Below, one piece after another: positions 1 to 7,949 of a stretch of DNA of 64,000 nucleotides. The translations under genes were made by a program, and so were the position numbers. The notes beneath the pieces were generated by a model, which did not search any database, was not told the DNA's origin, and saw nothing but the letters and a program-made list of their open reading frames with translations. The first letter of the stretch is position 1; each line of letters starts with the position of its first letter. This stretch comes from Levilinea saccharolytica (GTDB lineage: Bacteria; Chloroflexota; Anaerolineae; Anaerolineales; Anaerolineaceae). The DNA is taken from NCBI RefSeq assembly GCF_001306035.1, contig NZ_LGCM01000065.1:1-64000 (forward strand), given 5' to 3'.

Positions 1-693
1 GTGTGGGGGGACGGGCGGCGCGCGCCGCGGTGGGGCACGGCCCTGGCTCTGGGCTGGGGGGCGGCGGCTTTGGCAGGCGGGCTGTTGTTTGCCGCGTACG
101 GTGAGGCGGCCCTGGGAGTAGAGCGCAAGTTAGCGCTGGTCTTTGCGGCAGCAGGGGGGCTGGCTTTTTGGGCGGGGCGGCGGCCCTGGGCGGCGGCAGT
201 GCGCTGGGCGGCGTTGGGCTGGTTGGCGCTGGCCTTTGCGGGCACGGCCGGGTTCACCCTGCGCACCACGGCGGTGACGCTGCGTGAGGTACAGTCCGTG
301 CGGCATGAGGCTTCCTTAAAGGCGGTGGGGCTGTGGCTGAACCGCCATACCCCGCTGGATGCGCGCGTTTTGCTGGAGCCGCTGGGTTACGCGGGCTACT
401 ACGCTCAACGGGTGATGTTGGATGAGGTCGGGTTGGTGACCCCGGCGGTGGTGGCTCTCAAACGCAGCGGGGTGACGGATACTTATGAGGCGCTGGACGC
501 GCTGCGGCCGGACTATGTGCTGCTGCATTGTGACGATGCTTTGCGCTGGGCCGAGCGGGACCCCCAGCCGGAGAACCGGCTGACGCGCGCCTTTCGGCTG
601 GCGGCGGAAATTAACCCTTTGGGGTTTGATCCGCGGGACGCGGAGACGCGCGGGCGAAATTCGTGTTACCAAATCTGGGAGCGCTATCCATGA
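1..693 (+). CDS. C-terminal part of a membrane glycosyltransferase-like protein (partial)
   Basis: The reading frame is open at the left edge, so only the last 230 residues are visible and the true start lies outside the window. The visible part has about three hydrophobic segments (residues 10-85), then a soluble tail with the pattern WLNRHTPLDARVLLEPLGYAG and a later YVLLHCDD. This layout, a membrane domain followed by a small extracytoplasmic tail about dwellings such as 'the place where X is born', is common at the C-terminus of GT-C/GT39-type glycosyltransferases of Chloroflexota. Function is therefore inferred, not proven. The stop codon overlaps the extended -10 element of the following tRNA. 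Confidence 0.5.
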   Translation: MWGDGRRAPRWGTALALGWGAAALAGGLLFAAYGEAALGVERKLALVFAAAGGLAFWAGRRPWAAAVRWAALGWLALAFAGTAGFTLRTTAVTLREVQSVRHEASLKAVGLWLNRHTPLDARVLLEPLGYAGYYAQRVMLDEVGLVTPAVVALKRSGVTDTYEALDALRPDYVLLHCDDALRWAERDPQPENRLTRAFRLAAEINPLGFDPRDAETRGRNSCYQIWERYP

Positions 694-699
694 TATAAT
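691..699 (+). promoter_or_regulatory. Extended -10 promoter element of tRNA-Met
   Basis: TGATATAAT fits the extended -10 pattern TGnTATAAT. It overlaps the stop codon of the upstream gene and lies about 30 bases before the tRNA. No good -35 hexamer is visible 16-18 bases upstream, which is typical for extended -10 promoters. Confidence 0.6.
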
Positions 700-730
700 C
701 GATTGCGCCAGGGGGACATTTGGCTTGCGC

Positions 731-805
731 GGGCCCGTAGCTCAACGGCAGAGCAGGCGGCTCATAACCGCTTGGTTGATGGTTCGAACCCATCCGGGCC
801 CACCA
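731..805 (+). tRNA. tRNA-Met (anticodon CAU)
   Basis: A full cloverleaf can be drawn. The acceptor stem GGGCCCG (731-737) pairs with CGGGCCC (795-801). The D-arm is GCTC/GAGC, the anticodon loop CTCATAA carries CAT, and the T-arm GATGG/CCATC has loop TTCGAAC. The discriminator is A and CCA is encoded (803-805). A CAT anticodon could also belong to tRNA-Ile2 (lysidine-modified) or initiator tRNA; the paired first acceptor base argues against initiator. The 3' end of this gene is repeated five more times immediately downstream. Confidence 0.9.
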
Positions 806-1152
806 AAAATTCAAATAGGATTGGTTGTGTGGCCCCATCGAGGGGTGGTATTCGAACCCATCCGGGCCCACCAAAAATTCAAATAGGATTGGTTGTGTGG
901 CCCCATCGAGGGGTGGTATTCGAACCCATCCGGGCCCACCAAAAATTCAAATAGGATTGGTTGTGTGGCCCCATCGAGGGGTGGTATTCGAACCCATCCG
1001 GGCCCACCAAAAATTCAAATAGGATTGGTTGTGTGGCCCCATCGAGGGGTGGTATTCGAACCCATCCGGGCCCACCAAAAATTCAAATAGGATTGGTTGT
1101 GTGGCCCCATCGAGGGGTGGTATTCGAACCCATCCGGGCCCACCAAAAATTC
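783..1152 (+). repeat. Tandem 68-bp array built from the tRNA-Met 3' end
   Basis: Starting inside the T-loop of the tRNA, a 68-base unit repeats at 783, 851, 919, 987 and 1055, with a final partial copy at 1123-1152. Every unit contains the tRNA T-loop, the T-stem 3' strand, the acceptor 3' strand and CCA (TTCGAACCCATCC then GGGCCCACCA). This is followed by an A/T-rich spacer and a small hairpin, CCCC-ATCGA-GGGG. All full units are identical as far as I can read. In the downstream copies the 5' half of the tRNA is missing and the T-loop is two bases longer (TATTCGAAC). The array has no protein-coding character. Confidence 0.95.
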
Positions 1153-1189
1153 CATCCATTGATGTCACATTCAAGAACAAAATATGCCG

Positions 1190-1530
1190 GTGTAGGGGCA
1201 CGGCTGCGGCGTTGCGGCCTTTGGCTTGAAACGGTGCTGCCGTGCCCAATTTGCCGTGGGTACGGCCTGGGGGATGGGCACGGCGAGGCCGTGGCGGATG
1301 GTGATTTTGGGTGATACCGCCGTGCCCCTACGGGGGCGTGACGGGGTTGGGGTACGGCCGGGGGGGATGGGCACGGCGAGGCCGTGGCGGATGGTGATTT
1401 TGGGTGATACCGCCGTGCCCCTACGGGGGCGTGCCGGGGGTGGGACACGGCCGGGGGGATGGGCACGGCGAGGCCGTGGCGGATGGTGATTTTGGGTGAA
1501 ACCGCCGTGCCCCTACGGGTGCGTGGCCGG
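1190..1530 (+). repeat. GC-rich minisatellite, about 92-bp period
   Basis: The block GATGGGCACGGCGAGGCCGT begins at 1273, 1366 and 1458, a period of 93 then 92 bases. Between blocks runs a conserved stretch ending in CCGTGCCCCTACGGG. A diverged copy of the GGGGCACGGC motif lies at 1195. About 2.8 copies are present and they fill the gap between the tRNA array and the permease gene. I see no gene here. The GTAGGGGCACGGC-type core resembles dispersed repeats elsewhere in the window (41.5 and 48.1 kb). Confidence 0.85.
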
Positions 1531-1535
1531 GGCCG

Positions 1536-1544
1536 TGCTACAAT
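1536..1544 (+). promoter_or_regulatory. Extended -10 element of the permease gene
   Basis: TGCTACAAT fits TGnTAnAAT and lies 39 bases before the permease start codon, directly after the minisatellite. No clear -35 box is visible. Confidence 0.45.
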
Positions 1545-1583
1545 GGAACCATCCTACGACCCCGACTTGGAGACCCCTGCCCA

Positions 1584-3137
1584 ATGAATGGTATCTCGCT
1601 CGTCCTGGCCCTGCTTCCCCTGGTGTTCATTTTTCTCTTGTTGGTCCTGCGCCGCACCGCTGCGGATGTGGCGGGGCTGGCCGGTTGGCTGCTGGCCCTG
1701 GTGATTGTGATTTTCTGGTTTCAAACCCCGCCAGGGGTGGCCTTGCAGGCCAGTTTGGGCGGGGTGGTGGCCTCTTTTCCCATCAGCCTGATGGTGCTGA
1801 CCTCCATTCTGCAAATCACCCTCATGCTGGAAACGGGCGCCATCCAGCGCGTGGTGGTGCTGATGAAGGCGGTCGCGCCAGGCAATCAGGTGGTGCAGAT
1901 CATGATCATCAACCTGGGCTTTGGCACGCTGCTGGCGGCCATGGGGGCCACGCCGGTTTCGATCCTGCCGCCCATCATGCTGGCGATGGGCTATTCCTCC
2001 TTCGTGGCCATCGCCCTGCCCGCCATCGGCTACGATGCCCTGTGCACCTACGCCTTGCTGGGTATCCCCGTGGTGGTCTTCTCCACCTTTGTGCAGATGC
2101 CGGTGAACGAAGTCGGCATCTACTTTGCGCGCTTTATGCCGGTGATCAGCTCCTGCATCGCGCTGGGCATGCTTTACATCGTAGGCGGTTGGAAAATGAT
2201 CTGGAAGGGTCTGCTGCCGGCCTTAATCGCGGGGGTGACGGCGGGCCTGACTGCTTTGGTGATGAACGCCGCCCGCATGATCCCGCTGACCGGCGTGGCC
2301 GCGGGGTTGGCGGTGATTTTGGTGGAACTGGCCTATTTGAAACTGCGCGGAGAACGCCTGTACGACCGCAGCGTGCTGACCGAACAGGACCTCATCAACG
2401 AGCGGAGTATGCCTTTGTGGCGGGCGCTCTTCCCCTGGATTCTGCTGACCTTCTTTTCCGTGCTGATCAACGCGCCCTTCCTGCCGTTTTATAACTGGCT
2501 GTTTGTGCAGCAGGCCATGCCGCTGGAGATCATCCCCAATGAACCGGAGAAGATCCGCTTGTGGTGGCAGGCGTATTTCTGGATTTTGGTCAGTACGCTG
2601 CTGGCCCTGCCGGTTTTAAAGCCAGGGGGCGGCGTGCTGCGCCGGACGGTGGCAAAATGGCTGAAGCGCGCCCCGCGCCCAATGGCAGCCGCGGCGGTGT
2701 TCTTTGCGCTGGCTTATTTGATCAACCATTCCGGCAAGGGGCTGGATTGGACCCTGGCAGACCCGGCCCGCAACATGGTCAACGTCATCGCGGGAGCTTC
2801 GGCGGCGGGATTTGGCCGCCTGTACCCGCTCATCGCTCCCTTCCTGGGCTTGCTGGGCGGTTTTGTCAGCGGGTCTGAGGCTTCTTCCATCGCCATGCTG
2901 ACGCGTCTGCACCTCTCCACCGCCCAGCAGGTGGGCCTGGCGGGGGTGGTTATCGCCGCGGCCAGCGGCATTGGCGGGGGACTGGCTTCGGTGATCTCCC
3001 CGGCCAAGCTGCAAAACGCGGCGGCCAGCATTGACCGCATCGGCGAAGAAGGCCAGGTGCTGCGCGTGACCTTTGTGATTGCTGTGGTGATCACGGCGGT
3101 GTGCGCCCTGCTTTCGCTGGTGTGGGCGTACGGTTAG
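1584..3137 (+). CDS. L-lactate permease (LctP) family transporter
   Basis: A 517-residue polytopic membrane protein with roughly 12-14 hydrophobic segments. It resembles the LctP family of lactate/glycolate proton symporters. The C-terminal signature SGSEASSIAMLTRLH (near residue 430), followed by a Gly-rich helix and SVISPAKLQNAAA, matches the conserved LctP region in which SG(S/D)xSSNAL and a later ISPQ motif occur. The family imports L-lactate and related 2-hydroxy acids. The window also encodes a lactate dehydrogenase 19 kb away, so lactate uptake or export would make metabolic sense. The gene stands alone and faces the convergent N-acyltransferase gene. Substrate is inferred from family only. 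Confidence 0.75.
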   Translation: MNGISLVLALLPLVFIFLLLVLRRTAADVAGLAGWLLALVIVIFWFQTPPGVALQASLGGVVASFPISLMVLTSILQITLMLETGAIQRVVVLMKAVAPGNQVVQIMIINLGFGTLLAAMGATPVSILPPIMLAMGYSSFVAIALPAIGYDALCTYALLGIPVVVFSTFVQMPVNEVGIYFARFMPVISSCIALGMLYIVGGWKMIWKGLLPALIAGVTAGLTALVMNAARMIPLTGVAAGLAVILVELAYLKLRGERLYDRSVLTEQDLINERSMPLWRALFPWILLTFFSVLINAPFLPFYNWLFVQQAMPLEIIPNEPEKIRLWWQAYFWILVSTLLALPVLKPGGGVLRRTVAKWLKRAPRPMAAAAVFFALAYLINHSGKGLDWTLADPARNMVNVIAGASAAGFGRLYPLIAPFLGLLGGFVSGSEASSIAMLTRLHLSTAQQVGLAGVVIAAASGIGGGLASVISPAKLQNAAASIDRIGEEGQVLRVTFVIAVVITAVCALLSLVWAYG

Positions 3138-3140
3138 AAA

Positions 3141-3173
3141 AGCCCGCCCTCTGGCGTTGACCGGAGGGCGGGC
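3141..3173 (-). terminator. Hairpin terminator between convergent genes
   Basis: A 13-bp stem GCCCGCCCTCTGG / CCGGAGGGCGGGC encloses a 6-base loop. On the minus strand it is followed by TTTTCT, so it best terminates the N-acyltransferase transcript. It sits between two convergent genes and may act in both directions. Confidence 0.8.
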
Positions 3174-3181
3174 AGAGAAAT

Positions 3182-4696
3182 TCAGGCCTGGGCGGCCGCG
3201 TGGCGTTTTTCCAGCCAGCCGCTGAAAAAGGTAAAGAAGATCATTCCGGCCAAGCCGAGCCACCCCACCCAATCACCCAGCAGGGTGGTGAGGGTGCCGC
3301 GGCCGTCGCCCAGGGGCACTTCGGCCACCAGGGTGGCACCGCCGCCCTGCGGTTTGACGGCCAGGGCCAGGATCTCGCCGTTGGGGGCGATGATGGCCGA
3401 GTCATAGCCGCCGTCGGCCTTGACCATGGCGACGTTGTTCTCCACCGCGCGGAAGACCACATGGGCATAATGGGTGGCGGCGATAGTGCTCCAGTCGTTG
3501 GAGGGCACGGCGATGATCTGCGCACCCTGACGCGCCAGTTTGCGGGTGGTGTCGGTGTAATCGGCGTCGTAGCAGATGATGGTGCCCAGCTTGCCCAGAG
3601 GGGTGTCATACACCGGGTAGGTCCCGCGAGTGAGGCTGGTTTCGCCGCCAAAGACCACGGGGTGATCCTTGCCAAACACGCCCAGGAATTCGCCCTGAGG
3701 GTTGATGACAGTAGCTTCATTGCGGAAGCCCTGCTCTTCGATCACCAGATAGCCGGTGGCCAGATGGGCGTTGGTTTCCGCGGCCAAAGCGCGCAGATTC
3801 AGGCGGTCTTCCACCTGGGGGTCCCACAGGAAGGAACCTTCCGGCCAGACGATAAACTGCGCCCCCTGGGCGGCGGCCTGGCGGGTTTGGGCGATCATTT
3901 GCTCATGCAGCACCTTGAGCTGTTCGGCCTGGTCGGCGTTGGCGGTCATCACCGGCGAGATCTCCGGCTGAATGGCCGCGGCGGTCACCCGGGCGGTGGC
4001 GGTGGGGCGGGCGGCCCCCAAAACGGCGCTGAGCACCAGCCACAGAGCGCACACCGCGCCAGCGCTGATGAGAGCTGTGCGGGCCGGGCGAGCGGGCACG
4101 CTGACCCCCTCCGCGTCGAACTGCCAGCGGCGGTCGGCCCAGCGCAGCAGGCCCAGTGCCAGGGCATTGTTGACCCACAGGATCAGCACCCCCAGACCAA
4201 TGATGCCGAAGATGCTCACCGGCGCCAGCATCCACGTCTGGCGGAAGAGCGGGTAGGCGATGAACGCCCAGGATCCGGCGATGGGGATGAACAGGCGGAT
4301 CATCTCACCTCCCGCCCAACTGGCTAACCCGGCGAGCAGGAAATAACGATAGCCGGTTTTTTGGTGGAAACTGCGCAGACCGCCGTCCGTTAAGAAGGTG
4401 ATGCCGGACACGATGAGGGGCAGCCACACCATGAAGGTGCCAACGGGTTTAAACACCGGCCCCAGGTAGCCTTGCAGCCACACGCCGATGGCCAGGGCTG
4501 GGGCCAGACCGGAGAGTTTGGGCGGCATCAGGCGGTATTGGGCAAAGAGCATGGGAACCCAGCCGAAGAAAACCAGCGGCCAGATTTCATAAGGGGGAAA
4601 GGCCAGCATGAAGGCCAGGCCGCTGAGGGCGCTGAGCAGCAGGCCAATGACAACGCGCACGGCAAAGGATAAAGACAAAGGGGAAGGGGTTTGCAT
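3182..4696 (-). CDS. lnt: Apolipoprotein N-acyltransferase-like protein
   Basis: The 504-residue protein has five or six N-terminal membrane segments (about residues 1-215), a nitrilase-type domain and a final membrane helix. The nitrilase catalytic triad is visible: Glu in IVWPEGSF, Lys in FGKDHPVVFGGE and Cys in TIICYDADY. In Lnt these residues form a thioester with the phospholipid acyl chain and N-acylate the lipoprotein cysteine. The ATG at 4696 begins the hydrophobic N-terminus; a longer frame extends back into the PadR gene but has no membrane character. It lies 8 bases after PadR, so the two are probably co-transcribed. Several lipobox proteins in the window would be substrates. Confidence 0.8.
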   Translation of the reverse strand: MQTPSPLSLSFAVRVVIGLLLSALSGLAFMLAFPPYEIWPLVFFGWVPMLFAQYRLMPPKLSGLAPALAIGVWLQGYLGPVFKPVGTFMVWLPLIVSGITFLTDGGLRSFHQKTGYRYFLLAGLASWAGGEMIRLFIPIAGSWAFIAYPLFRQTWMLAPVSIFGIIGLGVLILWVNNALALGLLRWADRRWQFDAEGVSVPARPARTALISAGAVCALWLVLSAVLGAARPTATARVTAAAIQPEISPVMTANADQAEQLKVLHEQMIAQTRQAAAQGAQFIVWPEGSFLWDPQVEDRLNLRALAAETNAHLATGYLVIEEQGFRNEATVINPQGEFLGVFGKDHPVVFGGETSLTRGTYPVYDTPLGKLGTIICYDADYTDTTRKLARQGAQIIAVPSNDWSTIAATHYAHVVFRAVENNVAMVKADGGYDSAIIAPNGEILALAVKPQGGGATLVAEVPLGDGRGTLTTLLGDWVGWLGLAGMIFFTFFSGWLEKRHAAAQA

Positions 4697-4704
4697 GGGG
4701 ACAC

Positions 4705-5286
4705 TCACTCGGGAAGATATGGGGATAGGGAGGGCAGTTGATAGGACTTGCGGCGGATGCGGTCTATGACTTGCTCCAGCCAGGCTAACTGCGAGCGGGC
4801 CTGGGCCAGGCCGTAATCGCTGGTCAGCATCCAATAAAAGTATTCGCGCGGGTCTTCGTCCTCCTCCATCTCATCTTGAACCGCAGTGGGGATGGACATA
4901 TGGCGCTGGATGCGCCCGCGTTGGACGGCGGCCTGATGTTCCAGCACGCGCAGCACGTTTTCATCGGAAACGCGCCCGGCAAAAAACAGTTGGATGAGCC
5001 AGGCCAGGCGGGTTTCGTCCGGCGGCAAAGGGCTCGAGAGCCAACCCTCCAGTTCTTCCCGCCCGGCGGGGGTCAGGTGATAGACCTTGCGGGGCGGGCG
5101 CGAATCCTGGGGGATGACTTCCAGCGTCAGCCAGCCGTCCCGCTCCATGCGCGTCAGCGTGCGGTAGATCTGGCTTTGATCCGCGGGCCAAAAATGAGCC
5201 ACAGACTGATCAAACAGCTTTTTGAGGTCGTAGCCGCTCATGGGTTCGTAGCTGAGAAAGCCTAGAATGGCATGATCCAGAGACAT
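4705..5286 (-). CDS. PadR family transcriptional regulator
   Basis: The 193-residue protein begins with a PadR-type winged helix: LGFLSYEPMSGYDLKKLFD is the typical first helix with the G-Y-D/E-(I/L) motif. It is followed by QSQIYRTLTRMERDGWL (recognition helix and wing, roughly residues 38-55) and a C-terminal helical dimerisation region (Vir_act_alpha_C type) to the end. PadR proteins are ligand-responsive repressors that often control membrane or efflux genes next to them. Here the downstream partner is the N-acyltransferase-like gene. The strong promoter in front carries tandem TATA-rich repeats that could be its operator. The start is supported by AGGAGGAAACAATG. Confidence 0.85.
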   Translation of the reverse strand: MSLDHAILGFLSYEPMSGYDLKKLFDQSVAHFWPADQSQIYRTLTRMERDGWLTLEVIPQDSRPPRKVYHLTPAGREELEGWLSSPLPPDETRLAWLIQLFFAGRVSDENVLRVLEHQAAVQRGRIQRHMSIPTAVQDEMEEDEDPREYFYWMLTSDYGLAQARSQLAWLEQVIDRIRRKSYQLPSLSPYLPE

Positions 5287-5313
5287 TGTTTCCTCCTATA
5301 TAATACAAGTCCT

Positions 5314-5342
5314 ATAATAGTCTAAGCTAATATTTTTGTCAA
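5314..5342 (-). promoter_or_regulatory. Promoter of padR-lnt with possible operator repeats
   Basis: On the minus strand TTGACA (5342-5337) and TATTAT (5319-5314) are separated by 17 bases. A direct repeat on the plus strand, CCTATATAATA (5294-5304) and CCTATAATA (5311-5319), covers the -10 and the start region, a plausible site for autorepression. Confidence 0.75.
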
Positions 5343-5375
5343 GGCCTGGACGGCTGTTTCAGCGGCCGGATTTGA

Positions 5376-5384
5376 TGTTACAAT
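5376..5384 (+). promoter_or_regulatory. Extended -10 element of the deaminase gene
   Basis: TGTTACAAT fits TGnTACAAT and lies 28 bases before the ATG. An AGGAG ribosome binding site follows at the correct distance. Confidence 0.45.
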
Positions 5385-5411
5385 CCTTGCAAAGGACCCC
5401 AGGAGCTGCCC

Positions 5412-5804
5412 ATGAGCGCTGTTGTATCGGACACAGACCGGCAATTGATCCAGGCCGCGCGGGATATAATCGCCGCCCGCTTCAGGCAGGATTATCATCA
5501 TGTGGGGGCGGCCCTGCGCACCCGTTCGGGGCGGGTGTTTGCCGCGGTGCACCTGGAGGCCAATGTGGGGCGGGTGGCGGTGTGCGCTGAGGCGGTGGCT
5601 TTGGGCATGGCGGCTGCGGAAGGGGATACCCAGGTGGATACCATCGTGGCGGTGGATCGGCACGGGCGCATTGTGGCCCCCTGCGGCATGTGCCGCGAGC
5701 TGCTGTCAGATTATGCTCCCGATTGCCGCGTGATTTTGGGCGAAGAGCGAGTTGTTAAAATTTCTGCGCTGCTGCCGGAAAAGTACCAGCGGCAGGGCGA
5801 GTAG
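5412..5804 (+). CDS. Cytidine/blasticidin-S deaminase-like protein
   Basis: A 130-residue zinc deaminase of the small cytidine deaminase fold. Visible zinc and catalytic elements are CAEAVAL (Cys ligand and catalytic Glu, about residue 60) and PCGMCREL (two Cys ligands, about residue 95). The N-terminal part HHVGAALRTRSGRVFAAVHL matches the substrate-binding strand seen in cytidine and blasticidin-S deaminases. Use of Cys-Ala-Glu rather than His-Ala-Glu is usual for the short homotetrameric enzymes. The likely role is pyrimidine salvage (cytidine to uridine). A pyrimidine nucleoside phosphorylase lies at 30.4 kb but is not linked. A 20-base gap separates it from the HEAT gene, so the two may form one operon. 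Confidence 0.8.
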   Translation: MSAVVSDTDRQLIQAARDIIAARFRQDYHHVGAALRTRSGRVFAAVHLEANVGRVAVCAEAVALGMAAAEGDTQVDTIVAVDRHGRIVAPCGMCRELLSDYAPDCRVILGEERVVKISALLPEKYQRQGE

Positions 5805-5823
5805 ACCTCTGGAGGGATGCCGC

Positions 5824-6612
5824 ATGCCTGCTTCGATTGAACGCCTGTCTGCAAACCGCGATTTGAACGGCATGGTGCGCGCTCTGCGCAGCCGCAGCGA
5901 CCCGCAGCGCCGTGAGGACGCCGTGCATGCCCTGGGCCGCTGGGGGGACAGCGAGGTATACCCCTGGCTGCTGAAGGCCGTGCTGTATGATGATGATGCC
6001 CTGGTGCGCCAGGCGGCCCGGCAGGTGCTGCGCGAACATTTGGGCGCCGCGCTGGATTTGGCCTTGCAGGTGGAATCCTCCGGCCAGCCGGAGGAACAGC
6101 CCTGGCTGGTGGATGAAGTGGAGGGCGGCAGCGGCGGCGAAGATGGGTTTGACGAGGAAGAAGGTCTTTCGGCGCAGGAGGCCGAAGAACTGCGCGGGCT
6201 GATCCTGGTGGCGCGCGAAGAGCCTAACCCCACGGTGCGCATCCGCGCCATTCAGGCGCTGGGCAAGATCAGCAACTTGCACGCCATCCGCACCCTGGCT
6301 TCCCTGGCCCTGCATGAGGCGGACGACCGTGTGCAGCGGGCGGCCTACGATGCACTGGAAGGCACCTTTGGCGAGGATTTGCCCGCTTTTTTGGCCAGCC
6401 TGGAAGATGAAACGGAACTGGAAGCAGATGAGGACGCGGATGCGGAACCGCTTCGCATGGATCCGGCAGACTACTACGCTGAACCCTCGAACAGGTGGGA
6501 CAGCCCGGCCGGGGTGGTGAACGAGGAGAAAGCTCACACGGTGATGTGGGTGCTGATTGGGGTTTCGCTGCTGGTGGTGGTGTTTCTGTTGATCGTGGGT
6601 CTGGGCGGTTAG
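5824..6612 (+). CDS. HEAT-repeat protein with C-terminal membrane anchor
   Basis: The 262-residue protein contains HEAT-like helical repeats: QRREDAVHALGRWGD, DDALVRQAARQVLRE, PTVRIRAIQALGKISN and DDRVQRAAYDALEG. An acidic linker interrupts them around residues 80-110 and 200-225, and one hydrophobic segment ends the chain (VLIGVSLLVVVFLLIVGL). The repeats suggest a protein-binding scaffold held on the cytoplasmic face of the membrane by its tail. The ATG at 5824 follows GGAGGGATGCCGC and fits better than an upstream start inside the deaminase gene. No enzyme function is visible. Confidence 0.75.
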   Translation: MPASIERLSANRDLNGMVRALRSRSDPQRREDAVHALGRWGDSEVYPWLLKAVLYDDDALVRQAARQVLREHLGAALDLALQVESSGQPEEQPWLVDEVEGGSGGEDGFDEEEGLSAQEAEELRGLILVAREEPNPTVRIRAIQALGKISNLHAIRTLASLALHEADDRVQRAAYDALEGTFGEDLPAFLASLEDETELEADEDADAEPLRMDPADYYAEPSNRWDSPAGVVNEEKAHTVMWVLIGVSLLVVVFLLIVGLGG

Positions 6613-6775
6613 GGAGGGAAGCGCTCAGGAACGAAGCTTGCCTTTGGGTGGGGGAAAAGTCTGGCAAGAGTCTTGCATCATAGGTCTCTAGCACGCAGTG
6701 GCAAACAGACTGCGGGCCTCGCCCATCACCTGGGGACAATCTGCCAGGCTCATTCCCTTTTGGCATGTGGAGACC

Positions 6776-7927
6776 ATGGTCACCACCGACACCCTCACCC
6801 ATCTATATACCCGCCAGGGTTTCCTGGCCTCAGCGAAACGCTACCTGGGCCCCCAGGCCGACCACACCCCTGTGTCTGCTCTGATGGTGGACGTGGATCA
6901 TTTGCAGCAGATCAACGACCAGTTCGGATGGACCACCGGAGATTTTGTCCTGCTGCGCCTGGCCGAGGTGTTTCGGGCAGCGCTGCGCAAAGAGGACCTT
7001 TTGGCACGCTACGGCGGGGAGGAGTTCATTCTGCTGATGCCTGGGGCTGGGCCGGAGCCAGCCTTTCGCGTGGCGGAACGGCTTCGGCGGGCGGCGGAAC
7101 AGCTGGAAATCACTTCGGGGGAAGGGCCGGTTTCGGTGACCGTATCGGTGGGGATCGCATCCTCGCCCACAGCCCACCTCAGCCTGGTGCGGTTGGTGAA
7201 CCAGGCCAGCCAGGCGCTGCGGCGGGCCAAGCACAACGGCTGCAACCAGGTGTGCGCCCTGGAAGACGAGAGTTTGCGCCTGCAGGAGAAAACCACCCTC
7301 TGCACCTGCCCCAGCTGCACCCTGGGGGTGGCGAGGCGGCAGAAGCCGGATGAGGAGGGTGTGATCCGCATTTTGCTGGACGCCATGTCTCTGCGCGACC
7401 CGGATTTTGTGGGCCACGCGCGGCGCACGGCCACCATGGCGGTGCAGTTCGCCGAGGCGCTGCAATTGGACCCGCCCACCGTGGAAGCCGTGCGTCAGGG
7501 GGCGCTGCTGCACGATATTGGCAAGGTGTGCATCCCCGACGCGGTTTTGCTGAAGCCCGGCCTGCTGAACGAAGAAGAGCGCGGGATGGTGCGGGTGCAT
7601 CCGGAATACGGCAGCCGATTTTTATCCGTCTGGCACGGTTTTCAGGGCTGCATGGAGATCCCGCGCTTTCACCATGAATGGTGGGACGGCAGCGGCTATC
7701 CTTACCGCCTGGGGGGGACGCAGATTCCACTGGCGGCGCGCATGTTCGCGATTGTGGACGTGTGGGACGCGCTGGGGATGGAGCGCAGCTACCGGCCCGC
7801 CTGGACGGGGGATGAGATTGTGGAATTTTTGTACCGCGAGCGCGGGACGCATTTTGATCCGCATCTGGTGGATGTGTTCCTGGATCTGCTGATTCGCAGC
7901 CGCGCTTCGGGCGGGCGTTTGCTTTGA
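6776..7927 (+). CDS. GGDEF and HD-GYP domain protein (cyclic di-GMP turnover)
   Basis: The 383-residue cytosolic protein has two domains. The N-terminal diguanylate cyclase domain begins at DTLTHLYTRQGF and has an intact active site YGGEEF (about residue 80), so c-di-GMP synthesis is plausible. The C-terminal HD-GYP phosphodiesterase domain shows HDIGKV, LLKPG, HPEYG and HHEWWDGSGYP, all expected metal and GYP motifs. Between them a Cys-rich stretch, CTCPSC, could bind metal. Both domains look catalytically intact, which is unusual because one is often degenerate. The ATG at 6776 starts just before the GGDEF fold; an upstream ATG at 6698 adds 26 non-conserved residues. The gene is monocistronic, with a terminator directly after it. 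Confidence 0.85.
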   Translation: MVTTDTLTHLYTRQGFLASAKRYLGPQADHTPVSALMVDVDHLQQINDQFGWTTGDFVLLRLAEVFRAALRKEDLLARYGGEEFILLMPGAGPEPAFRVAERLRRAAEQLEITSGEGPVSVTVSVGIASSPTAHLSLVRLVNQASQALRRAKHNGCNQVCALEDESLRLQEKTTLCTCPSCTLGVARRQKPDEEGVIRILLDAMSLRDPDFVGHARRTATMAVQFAEALQLDPPTVEAVRQGALLHDIGKVCIPDAVLLKPGLLNEEERGMVRVHPEYGSRFLSVWHGFQGCMEIPRFHHEWWDGSGYPYRLGGTQIPLAARMFAIVDVWDALGMERSYRPAWTGDEIVEFLYRERGTHFDPHLVDVFLDLLIRSRASGGRLL

Positions 7928-7949
7928 GGGTGGGGTGCGGAAAAAGAAC

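Noticed and set aside
783-1152. CRISPR-like regular repeat array
   Set aside because: Whole units, including the parts that would be spacers, are identical, and the unit contains a tRNA 3' end; there are no cas genes nearby.
703-1466. Several overlapping reading frames of 60-130 codons in the repeat region
   Set aside because: They simply translate the 68-bp and 92-bp repeats in different frames; length 68 is not a multiple of three and no ribosome binding sites are present.
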